NCBI RefSeq assembly: GCF_035607535.1
Contig: NZ_JAYDZX010000009.1
Span: forward strand, 1-64,000
From: Salinimicrobium sp035607535
Lineage (GTDB): Bacteria; Bacteroidota; Bacteroidia; Flavobacteriales; Flavobacteriaceae
Length of the DNA stretch: 64,000 nucleotides
Direction of reading: 5' to 3'
Of this stretch, positions 1-7,507 are shown in pieces. Position numbers and translations under genes: made by a program. The notes under the pieces are model-generated. The model was not told the DNA's origin and searched no databases. It saw only the letters and a list, made by a program, of their open reading frames with translations. The number at the start of each line of letters is the position of its first letter. The stretch's first letter is position 1.

Positions 1-363
1 ATTCAAGTAAGTAAGATTATTTCTTTTTGTATAGCTTATCTTTGAAAAGATCCTCACAATTCAAACATACGAGGGTTTAGAACCCTGAAAGGGTTGAAGC
101 AACAAAAAAACCCGCTCCTTTTTGGAAACAGGTTTTTCAGGTACTTCTCCTATCCCATAACTCCTCTCCAAAAGCTTTTTTCGAAGTGCACTTCCTTTTT
201 TAACGAATAAGAAATACGAGTTAATTTTTTTAAAGAAAAGCAGGTTTCGTAACTATTTTAACATTAAATTAGTAAAATCTGCTGAAGCTCGTTTCTGCAA
301 CAATCGAATGCTTTCCTGAATCATTTCCTGGTCATAGGAAAGTCATTCAAAGATCATTTTAGC
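1..363. other. Gene-free left edge with decayed terminator copy
   Basis: No convincing coding region is seen. At 72-95 an AGGGTT / AACCCT / AGGGTT series can form alternative short hairpins. At 103-137 the sequence is nearly the same as the intact terminator at 4264-4300, but the right arm is mutated (GGAAACAGG instead of GGAAGCGGG), so the stem is weak. It may be the worn terminator of a gene left of the window. No clear TAnnTTTG promoter for the gene at 364 was found. Confidence 0.5.
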
Positions 364-2229
364 ATGTTTAAATTAAGCCATTCGTGGAGGGCGAAAACTT
401 TTTCTGTCGGTCTTTTATTCTTATCCCTTTTCGGTACTTTCCAGAATATCCGGAGCCAGGTTCTCAAAAATGAGACGCGAATAACAATTGATAACAAGAA
501 CAGGAAGAAAACAGTGAAGACTGTTTCCATCCAGATCAATAACAAATCTGAGAATTCCCTGGCCCATGTTGAGATCAGACATAGTCCTTTACAGGATTTT
601 TCCTTTGGGCATGCCAGGATAATTGATTTTCAGGGAAACACGTTGAGGAAGATTAGGAAGAAAGATCTTACCACCCGAAATGACTTATCCTATGCTGCTT
701 TCTACCAGGACGATTTAATTACCGAATTTGATCTTTACTGGCATCAGTATCCATACACCATAGAATATTCTTATACTATTGAAGAAAGAGAATTTATTTA
801 CCTGTCGTGGTGGACGCCGGTTTTATTTTCTTCTGTTCCGACGCTGAAAGGATCTTTAGAGGTTAATGTTCCATTAGATTATAAGATCAATGTTAGTCAA
901 ACGGATGATGTTGTATTCACTGAAGCGGTTATCGCTGACAGGAAAATTCTCCAATGGAATGCAGCTTTTGATGGGGATGTAGAGAATGAAATCTTTTCCC
1001 CTCCTGTACAGGAGTCTATACCTGTAGTTCGGGTTGTGCCGGAAAATCTGAATTACGGAGTACCCGGCAGTACCGAATCGTGGTCAACCTTTGGATCCTG
1101 GTTAAATGAACTTAATGAAGGAACAGATCTACTCCCTCTTAGGGAAAAACACGTGATCAAACGATTGATAAAAGACAGCAAAGATCAGGAAGAGATCGTG
1201 AGGAGACTATATCATTATCTTCAGGATCATACGAGATACATCAACGTGGCCATAGATGTTGGAGGACTCAAGAGTTACCCTGCAGATTATGTCTGTACAA
1301 ATAAGTATGGTGACTGTAAGGCCCTCACAACCTATATGAAGTCTATGCTCAAAAGTGTAGGAATTAAATCATACTACACTGTTATTAATGCCGGTAAAAA
1401 TGAAGCGCGGATCAATACCGATTTACCGGGACAGCAGTTCAACCATGTGATCCTTGCTGTACCACTTCAAAAGGATACCATCTGGCTTGAAAATACCTCC
1501 GGCTCTCTGCCTTTCAATTACCTTGGAACCTTTACCCAAGACCGCTATGCTCTGGCTGTTGGTGACGAAAAGAGCGAGTTAATAACAACTCCCGAACTAA
1601 AGCTTCCGGATGTCCTTGTGGAAAGAGACTACAAATACCTTTTGGATGAAAAAAAGGTTTGGCAGAGCCAGGTTACCCTGATCCTTCGGGGAGATGCATT
1701 TGAAGATTTTCGCCATGCCCTGTTAAAACAGGATAAAGAAGATAAGCTGGTGCAGGTAAACAAGAGCTTGGGAGTGAGGGGCTTTGAGGTCAGGGAATGG
1801 AGCTTAATGGACTTCCATAGGGATAGTAGTAGCGTTAAAATTCAGGTTTCAGGTTTACCACCTAATCCCGTCCGGGAAATAGGTAGCATGAAAATTATTA
1901 ATCCTCTAAAAATCTCAATTCCCGATTTTGAGGATCCGGATAAAAGGACTTTGGAGGTAAGAGTCAGATACCCTATTAACAGAACGGACAAAACAGAATA
2001 TCACCTGCCGTTTGAGGCTAAGGACGTCCAAATTCCCGAGGGTATTACCCTGAAAGGTGACTATGGGGAATATTCGGTCAGCTTTCATAGGGAGAACAAT
2101 TCGATCATAACACGGGAAAAATTCACCTTACTAAAGAAGATCATAGCCATTGAAGAATACCCGCAATTTTATTCTTTTCTGCAATCCATAATAAACTACA
2201 AGAAAACAACAGCAATTCTAATACAATGA
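364..2229 (+). CDS. DUF3857 / transglutaminase-like exported protein
   Basis: A 621-residue exported protein. A signal peptide (about residues 1-32) is followed by a DUF3857-type beta domain and a transglutaminase-like core at roughly 270-400. The core keeps the expected Cys (Cys318 in YGDCKAL) and His (His361 in FNHVIL), so it could act as a cysteine hydrolase or transamidase; the substrate is unknown. A further beta-rich domain follows. The stop overlaps the start of the next gene by four bases (ATGA), which suggests translational coupling with its catalytically damaged relative. The family is common in Bacteroidota and poorly characterised. Family assignment comes from motif recognition. 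Confidence 0.85.
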   Translation: MFKLSHSWRAKTFSVGLLFLSLFGTFQNIRSQVLKNETRITIDNKNRKKTVKTVSIQINNKSENSLAHVEIRHSPLQDFSFGHARIIDFQGNTLRKIRKKDLTTRNDLSYAAFYQDDLITEFDLYWHQYPYTIEYSYTIEEREFIYLSWWTPVLFSSVPTLKGSLEVNVPLDYKINVSQTDDVVFTEAVIADRKILQWNAAFDGDVENEIFSPPVQESIPVVRVVPENLNYGVPGSTESWSTFGSWLNELNEGTDLLPLREKHVIKRLIKDSKDQEEIVRRLYHYLQDHTRYINVAIDVGGLKSYPADYVCTNKYGDCKALTTYMKSMLKSVGIKSYYTVINAGKNEARINTDLPGQQFNHVILAVPLQKDTIWLENTSGSLPFNYLGTFTQDRYALAVGDEKSELITTPELKLPDVLVERDYKYLLDEKKVWQSQVTLILRGDAFEDFRHALLKQDKEDKLVQVNKSLGVRGFEVREWSLMDFHRDSSSVKIQVSGLPPNPVREIGSMKIINPLKISIPDFEDPDKRTLEVRVRYPINRTDKTEYHLPFEAKDVQIPEGITLKGDYGEYSVSFHRENNSIITREKFTLLKKIIAIEEYPQFYSFLQSIINYKKTTAILIQ

Positions 2230-4238
2230 AAATTTTTCTACTTGCCCTCAGCCTTTTTATAGGCGTTCAGGCTCTATCTCAGAAAAAGGAAATAGAGTTT
2301 GGAAAAGTTACAAACCAGGAACTGGAAATGACCGGATATGATAAAGACAAAGAAGCAAAAGCGGTGGTCCTTTATGACAAGGGGAAATCGATATTCTTCG
2401 ATACAGAAAGAGGATATGACATTCGTTTTACCCGTCATAAAAGAATAAAGATCTTTGACAAGAGTGAATCTCAGCACGCAGAGATTTCTATCCCTTATTT
2501 TGTAGATGGATATGGAAAGACAGAAATAGTGAAGTCTATTGAAGCCATCACTCACAACTATGAAAATGGAAGACTGGTCCAGAAAAGCCTTGATCCTTCA
2601 ACTGTTTACGAGGAGCAGATCAATGACCGCTGGTTTAACAAGAAGTTTGTTTTCCCGGACGTCCAAAATGGATCGGTTCTCGAATTCAGGTACGTCCTGG
2701 AGACACCATTTCACTTCAATCTTCCAGACTGGACATTCCAGGATAAAATTCCAACCATTTACAGCGAATATGAAGCCAGTATGATCCCGTTTTATGAATA
2801 TATCTTCAGAGTACAGGGTATTAAAAAATTTGACTACCAAACCTCGATAGTTTCTAAAGTTGACAGGACCTGGGGTAATGTCGCGAAGTCCTATGGCTCA
2901 AACGTGGGAAGGGGAATAGAATTTCAGGATTATGTACATACCTACGTCCTAAAGGATGTTCCTGCATTTAAAGATGAATCCTATATCTCATCCGTAAATG
3001 ATTATGTTATAAAAATGGACTTTCAGCTGGCAAAATTTCACAGTCCTACAGGAAGTACTTCCGAAGTTATTTCAACCTGGCCCGAATTAAACAAGGCTCT
3101 ACTTAAACACGATGATTTTGGTAAATATTTAAAAAAGAGTTCCCGGCAGGCAAAGAAAATCCTGAAGGAGGAGTTGAACTTGGCCAATCTTGAGGAAACC
3201 GACAAGGCGGCAAAAATTATTGAATATGTAAAGGGTAATTTTAAATGGAATGGCAATAATTCGAAGTATGCATCCAGGTCGGTCAATGACTTCTGGAAAG
3301 AAAGGGTTGGAAATGCAGCTGATATTAATCTACTACTCGTAGCTTTATTACAGGAAGCCGGGATTGAAGCCGAACCAGTTATACTGAGCAGCCGGAATAA
3401 TGGAAAGTTGCACATAGGTTATCCATTTGACCACTATACTAATTATGTAATTGCTCTGGTCAAAACTTCCAGTTCATTCTTAGCAGATGCGACAGAAGAC
3501 GATCTGCCTTTTAACATGCTTCCTCCCAGATGCTTTAATGAAACAGGCCTTGTAGTATCCAAGGCAGATGAACCTCAGTGGATCAAATTGGAATATAAAA
3601 AGCCTTCTTTAGAGAAGCAGGTTATCACTCTTACTGTTGATCCCTCAACTTTGGATACACAAGCTGTAGTCTTTATTCAGAGTACCGAATATGATTCTTA
3701 CTTGAACAGAACCAGGTTTGGTGATGATACCTTAAAGATCAAGGAATATTTTACTGATAAAATAGGGGATATAGATGTTGTAAGGACGCTGGGATTCGAA
3801 AACAAATCCTCCTCTTATTCGATGAACTTTAAGGGTAGATCTGAAACTGAGAAGATCAATAAAAATGTGGTAGTCAAGCCATTTTTAAATCTGCCGATAT
3901 CTACAAACCATTTAAAGCAGAAGGTGAGAAGCTATCCGGTGGATTTCATTTATCCATGGGAGGAGCAGTTTGAATCTATTGTACAACTGCCGGAGGGCTA
4001 TGTGGTGCCCGTTCTTCCCAGACCATATAAAATGGATAATGAACTTGCCGAAATTAACCTAAACTACAGTTATTCTGAAGGAGCAATTGTGGCAAAAGGG
4101 AATTACAAATTTAAAAAACCGGTCTATGCTGCGAATGAATACTCCCGTGTGAAATATTACCTTGATGAAATCGTAAGGCACTTCAACCAGCCGGTGGTGC
4201 TGGAACCAAAGAAAAAGGAAACTTCAGGCGAAGGTTAA
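2226..4238 (+). CDS. DUF3857 protein with inactive transglutaminase fold
   Basis: A 670-residue exported relative of the preceding gene, with signal peptide MKIFLLALSLFIGVQALSQ at residues 1-19. It has the same order of DUF3857 domain, transglutaminase-like core and C-terminal beta region. Aligned by eye with its neighbour, the catalytic Cys position is Ile367 (AADINLL against YGDCKAL) and the His position is Tyr407 (TNYVIAL against FNHVILA), although another His lies four residues earlier. It is therefore probably a non-catalytic partner, for example a binding or scaffolding subunit. The gene ends just before a strong bidirectional terminator. Confidence 0.85.
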   Translation: MKIFLLALSLFIGVQALSQKKEIEFGKVTNQELEMTGYDKDKEAKAVVLYDKGKSIFFDTERGYDIRFTRHKRIKIFDKSESQHAEISIPYFVDGYGKTEIVKSIEAITHNYENGRLVQKSLDPSTVYEEQINDRWFNKKFVFPDVQNGSVLEFRYVLETPFHFNLPDWTFQDKIPTIYSEYEASMIPFYEYIFRVQGIKKFDYQTSIVSKVDRTWGNVAKSYGSNVGRGIEFQDYVHTYVLKDVPAFKDESYISSVNDYVIKMDFQLAKFHSPTGSTSEVISTWPELNKALLKHDDFGKYLKKSSRQAKKILKEELNLANLEETDKAAKIIEYVKGNFKWNGNNSKYASRSVNDFWKERVGNAADINLLLVALLQEAGIEAEPVILSSRNNGKLHIGYPFDHYTNYVIALVKTSSSFLADATEDDLPFNMLPPRCFNETGLVVSKADEPQWIKLEYKKPSLEKQVITLTVDPSTLDTQAVVFIQSTEYDSYLNRTRFGDDTLKIKEYFTDKIGDIDVVRTLGFENKSSSYSMNFKGRSETEKINKNVVVKPFLNLPISTNHLKQKVRSYPVDFIYPWEEQFESIVQLPEGYVVPVLPRPYKMDNELAEINLNYSYSEGAIVAKGNYKFKKPVYAANEYSRVKYYLDEIVRHFNQPVVLEPKKKETSGEG

Positions 4239-4263
4239 AATTTCTTCAGGAACGACCTATGGA

Positions 4264-4300
4264 AACAAAAAACCCGCTCCTTTATGGAAGCGGGTTTTTC
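4264..4300. terminator. Bidirectional intrinsic terminator
   Basis: Arms AAACCCGCTCC and GGAAGCGGGTTT pair with one bulged A around the loop TTTAT. The hairpin has A-rich sequence on the left and TTTTT on the right. It lies between the convergent DUF3857 pair (plus) and tsf (minus) and can serve both. Confidence 0.9.
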
Positions 4301-4319
4301 TATTTTATTTCTAAAGGAA

Positions 4320-5144
4320 TTATCCTAGAGCAACTCTTTCAAAAGCTACAACCTTGAGGTTGGCATCTTCAGACTTTACATATTCAGCAACAGACATTTT
4401 GCTGTCTTTGATGAAATCCTGGTTAACAAGAGTGTTGTCTTTAAAGAAACGCTTGATCTTACCTTTTGCAATATTGTCCAGCATTGCCTCAGGCTTCCCT
4501 TCCTGTCTAAGTTGGTCTTTAGCGATCTCAACTTCTTTATCGATCACAGATTGATCAACACCTTCTTCATTAAGAGCAACAGGGTTCATAGCAGCTGCCT
4601 GCATAGAAACGTTCTTTGCAACTTCTTCGGCATTATCAGTCTTTCCTGAAAGTCCTGTAAGAACAGCGATCTTATTACCGGCGTGGATGTAAGATCCTAC
4701 GAATGGAGCCTCAAGTGTTCTAAAGTCACCGATCTCGATCTTCTCACCAATTACTCCGGTTTGCTCGGTAAGTTTCTCCTGTACAGAGATCCCTTTATAG
4801 TCTTTAGCAAGTAGCTCTTCCTTGGAATTTACTTCCAAAGCAAGCTCTGCAAGATCCTGGGCGAACTGCACGAAAGAATCGTTCTTAGCTACGAAGTCTG
4901 TCTCACAGTTAAGGGAAACGATAACTCCTCTGGTGTTGTCAGCATTCACAGTTGCGATCACAGCTCCTTCAGAAGATTCTCTGTCGGCACGGTTTGCTGC
5001 AACTTTTTGCCCTTTCTTACGAAGGATCTCGATAGCTTTATCGTAGTCTCCTTCAGCTTCAACAAGTGCCTTTTTACAATCCATCATACCGGCACCGGTA
5101 GCTTTTCTCAATTTATTTACTTCTGCGGCGGTTATATTAGCCAT
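4320..5144 (-). CDS. tsf: Elongation factor Ts
   Basis: A 274-residue protein that recycles EF-Tu by releasing GDP. The N-terminal UBA-like region has the hallmark LRKATGAGMMDCKKAL, and the TDFVAKN motif of the EF-Tu-contacting core lies near residue 80. Length is normal for the family. It is the last gene of rplM-rpsI-rpsB-tsf. The 91-base gap after rpsB contains an inverted repeat that may adjust the tsf to rpsB ratio. Confidence 0.98.
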   Translation of the reverse strand: MANITAAEVNKLRKATGAGMMDCKKALVEAEGDYDKAIEILRKKGQKVAANRADRESSEGAVIATVNADNTRGVIVSLNCETDFVAKNDSFVQFAQDLAELALEVNSKEELLAKDYKGISVQEKLTEQTGVIGEKIEIGDFRTLEAPFVGSYIHAGNKIAVLTGLSGKTDNAEEVAKNVSMQAAAMNPVALNEEGVDQSVIDKEVEIAKDQLRQEGKPEAMLDNIAKGKIKRFFKDNTLVNQDFIKDSKMSVAEYVKSEDANLKVVAFERVALG

Positions 5145-5173
5145 AGTCTTAAATGTTTTTTATTAAAAGAATA

Positions 5174-5213
5174 AGTCGTTTAGCTGAATTCTGATGAAAG
5201 CAACCAAACGACT
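5174..5213 (-). other. rpsB-tsf intercistronic inverted repeat
   Basis: AGTCGTTT at 5174-5181 and AAACGACT at 5206-5213 form a perfect 8-bp inverted repeat around a 24-base loop. On the minus strand the second arm is followed by the T-rich TTATTCTTTT. It could be a weak attenuator or an RNA-processing/stability hairpin. Confidence 0.5.
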
Positions 5214-5235
5214 CATAGATTAATTATATGAACTT

Positions 5236-6135
5236 CTATTCTTCTTCGTCGTTGGACTTTGCATCGGCTAAAGTCTCTTTCTTAGACTTTAGTTTTACAT
5301 CTTCCTGAGCTTCTTTCATATCTTTTTGATCTTGTGGATCTTTAGATACAGCTTCGGCTTCTAATCTTGGCTTTCTTGCCTTAGGAGCTTTTTTTGCCGG
5401 CTTGTCTTCTGAAGCGTCTTCTTCTTTACCTTCTTTTCCTGAAGCTTTTCTTTCTGAAAGTCCTTCAACAATAGAGTCAGCAACATAAGAAACAACTTTA
5501 CTGATTGATTTTGAAGCATCATCGTTTGCAGGAATCACATAATCCACATCTCTTGGATCTGAATTGGTATCGACCATTGCAAAAATTGGAATGTTTAATT
5601 TTTGAGCTTCTTTAACCGCGATGTGTTCACGAGTGATGTCTACTACGAATAAGGCACCAGGAAGGCGGCTCATATCTGCAATAGAACCTAAGTTTTTATC
5701 CAACTTAGCTCTTAAACGATCTACTTGTAAACGTTCTTTCTTAGAAAGGGTGTTGAAAGTACCGTCTTTCTTCATTCTATCGATAGAAGCCATTTTCTTA
5801 ACAGCTTTACGAATAGTAACGAAGTTAGTCAACATACCACCAGGCCATCTTTCTGTGATGTAAGGCATGTTAGCTTTTTCGGCTTGTTCAGCAACGATTT
5901 CTTTTGCTTGTTTTTTGGTAGCTACGAAGAGTATTTTTCTACCGCTGGCTGCGATCTTGCTAAGAGCCTCACCGGCTTCCTGCATTTTAGCAGCACTTTT
6001 ATAAAGGTTGATGATGTGAATCCCGTTGCGCTCCATGTATATGTAAGGCGCCATGTTTGGATTCCATCTTCTTGTGAGGTGACCAAAGTGTACACCTGCA
6101 TCAAGTAATTCTTTTACTTCTACTTTGTTTGCCAT
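5236..6135 (-). CDS. rpsB: 30S ribosomal protein S2
   Basis: Small-subunit protein uS2, 299 residues. The core (about 1-225) has the usual start with LLDAGVHFGHLTRRWNP, plus the PGGMLTNF and SRLPGALFVVD segments. Most S2 proteins have about 240 residues; the extra 60-70 here are a low-complexity tail rich in Lys, Glu, Asp and Ala with two proline/lysine patches. Such tails occur in other Bacteroidota S2 proteins as far as I know. The gene has its own 183-base leader with a structured RNA and is followed by tsf. Confidence 0.98.
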   Translation of the reverse strand: MANKVEVKELLDAGVHFGHLTRRWNPNMAPYIYMERNGIHIINLYKSAAKMQEAGEALSKIAASGRKILFVATKKQAKEIVAEQAEKANMPYITERWPGGMLTNFVTIRKAVKKMASIDRMKKDGTFNTLSKKERLQVDRLRAKLDKNLGSIADMSRLPGALFVVDITREHIAVKEAQKLNIPIFAMVDTNSDPRDVDYVIPANDDASKSISKVVSYVADSIVEGLSERKASGKEGKEEDASEDKPAKKAPKARKPRLEAEAVSKDPQDQKDMKEAQEDVKLKSKKETLADAKSNDEEE

Positions 6136-6175
6136 TTTTGTAATAGTTTACGTTCTGTTGAGATAGCAACAATCA

Positions 6176-6226
6176 GGTGGCGATATGATATCAGGCCCTG
6201 ACCGTTTAGATGCTAAACTAACCACC
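6176..6226 (-). ncRNA. Candidate rpsB leader RNA (three-way junction)
   Basis: In the rpsB leader, GGTGG (6176-6180) pairs with CCACC (6222-6226) and encloses two perfect small hairpins: TCAG-GCC-CTGA (6191-6201) and GTTTAG-ATG-CTAAAC (6204-6218). This is the layout of a compact three-way junction about 40 bases before the start codon. Autogenous control of rpsB-tsf by S2 is known in Proteobacteria; that this element does the same here is an inference. Confidence 0.55.
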
Positions 6227-6292
6227 GGCACTTCGACTAGCTCAGTGTATATTCCGGAGTAACAACAAAAATCTTATGATTTAAATGAACTT

Positions 6293-6313
6293 TTTGGTGC
6301 TTTACACACCAAA
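6293..6313 (-). other. Hairpin after rpsI
   Basis: TTTGGTG (6293-6299) and CACCAAA (6307-6313) form a 7-bp stem with a 7-base loop, five bases beyond the rpsI stop. There is no strong T-run after it on the minus strand, so it is more likely a processing or partial pause site than a full terminator. Confidence 0.45.
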
Positions 6314-6318
6314 CAATA

Positions 6319-6705
6319 TTAACGTTTAGAGAACTGGAATTTCTTACGAGCTTTCTTCTGACCGAATTTCTTACGCTCAACCATTCTTGGGTCTCTTGTA
6401 AGTAGTCCTTCCGGCTTAAGAGTGCTTCTGTTCTCAGCATCCAACTCTACCATAGCTCTGGAAAGGGCAAGGCGAATAGCTTCTGCCTGTCCTGTGATCC
6501 CACCACCATAAACGTTTACTTTGATGTCAAAGTTCTCGTTGTTTCCGGTCATGTTAAGAGGCTGTCGTACTTTGTACTGAAGCGTGCTTGTAGAGAAGTA
6601 ATCCTTAACGTCTTTTTTGTTTACAGTGATGTTTCCGCTTCCTGTTGAAACGTACACACGTGCAACTGCCGTTTTTCTACGGCCAATTTTGTGAATAACT
6701 TCCAT
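6319..6705 (-). CDS. rpsI: 30S ribosomal protein S9
   Basis: Small-subunit protein uS9, 128 residues, normal length. It starts MEVIHKIGRRKTAVARVY and ends in the conserved basic tail KKARKKFQFSKR that reaches the P-site tRNA. Its ATG overlaps the rplM stop by one base (TAATG), the classic rplM-rpsI coupling. Confidence 0.98.
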   Translation of the reverse strand: MEVIHKIGRRKTAVARVYVSTGSGNITVNKKDVKDYFSTSTLQYKVRQPLNMTGNNENFDIKVNVYGGGITGQAEAIRLALSRAMVELDAENRSTLKPEGLLTRDPRMVERKKFGQKKARKKFQFSKR

Positions 6706-7160
6706 TACTTAAGATCGTTTAAGTTAATAGTTTTTGGCTTTTGCGCCTGAACGTCATGCTCAGATCCTGCAAAAACTCTTAGGTTACGGAAAAGATCTGC
6801 TCCAAGTTTGTTCTTTGGTAGCATTCCTTTTACTGCATTTTCAACAAGTCTCTCGGGACCTTTAGTGAATAATTCCGTTGCAGTTAAACTTCTTTGACCC
6901 CCAGGATAGCCGGTGTGGCGAATGTACTCTTTAGAGTCCCATTTCTTTCCTGTTAAGTTGATCTTCTCGGCATTGATAACAACTACGTTATCACCACAAT
7001 CAACGTGTGGGGTGAAATTAGCTTTGTACTTTCCTCTTAGTAGCTTTGCTACTACAGAAGAAAGGCGGCCAAGGGCCTGTCCTTCAGCATCCACAACAAC
7101 CCACTCCTTATTTACAGTGGCTTTGTTGGCAGAAACCGTTTTGTAGCTTAATGTGTCCAC
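6705..7160 (-). CDS. rplM: 50S ribosomal protein L13
   Basis: Large-subunit protein uL13. I choose the GTG at 7160 because it gives a 151-residue protein beginning MDTLSYKTVSANKATVNKEW, the form I know from Flavobacteriia, rather than the ATG at 7190, which adds ten residues without family similarity. Visible motifs are LGRLSSVVAKLLRGK and GGQRSLTATELF. First gene of the operon, about 50 bases downstream of the predicted transcription start. Confidence 0.95.
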   Translation of the reverse strand: MDTLSYKTVSANKATVNKEWVVVDAEGQALGRLSSVVAKLLRGKYKANFTPHVDCGDNVVVINAEKINLTGKKWDSKEYIRHTGYPGGQRSLTATELFTKGPERLVENAVKGMLPKNKLGADLFRNLRVFAGSEHDVQAQKPKTINLNDLK

Positions 7161-7196
7161 ACTAATTAAATTTACTTTATAATTAAACATTCCATT

Positions 7197-7213
7197 CCCT
7201 GCATAAAACAGGG
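7197..7213 (-). other. 5'-end hairpin of the rplM transcript
   Basis: CCCTG (7197-7201) and CAGGG (7209-7213) pair around the loop CATAAAA. It lies at the predicted 5' end of the rplM transcript, where it could protect the message or take part in L13 feedback; neither is shown. Confidence 0.4.
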
Positions 7214-7216
7214 GTG

Positions 7217-7247
7217 CAAATGTACAATTATAAATTTATAATTCAAA
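7217..7247 (-). promoter_or_regulatory. rplM operon promoter
   Basis: On the minus strand TTTG (7244-7247), a 19-base spacer and TACATTTG (7217-7224) match the Bacteroidota primary promoter TTTG-N19-TAnnTTTG exactly. The predicted transcription start is near 7210-7213. Confidence 0.85.
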
Positions 7248-7507
7248 TGCCGTAAATATTAATTTCTTTTGCCTGAAGTTTCTGATTTTCAGGTAGCTCC
7301 AAACTCCTCTTTTTTGAGGGCTTTCAGGCTTCACAAATCCTTCAAGAATCCGGGTTGGGATTTTCTTTTTGAATAATTCTTTAAAGACCTCCCTTGACGA
7401 TTTCATTTCTGTAATTTTGCCGCTCCAAAAAGATCAAATTATACATTTCTTCTTTTTTACTGTCACAAAGTACATTTTATACAGTCTTTATAGAAATTTC
7501 ACTAACC

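Larger units (their letters stand above)
7191..7507. other. Divergent intergenic region rplM / DUF5916 gene
   Basis: Contains the rplM promoter at 7217-7247 and a -7-like TAATTTTG at 7412-7419 in the plus direction, about 90 bases before the DUF5916 start. The latter lacks a -33 TTTG at the usual distance. No gene is seen. Confidence 0.5.

Noticed and set aside
7394..7419. TTG-N15-TAATTTTG as a complete promoter for the DUF5916 gene
   Set aside because: The spacer is too short for the Bacteroidota consensus; only the -7-like box is noted.
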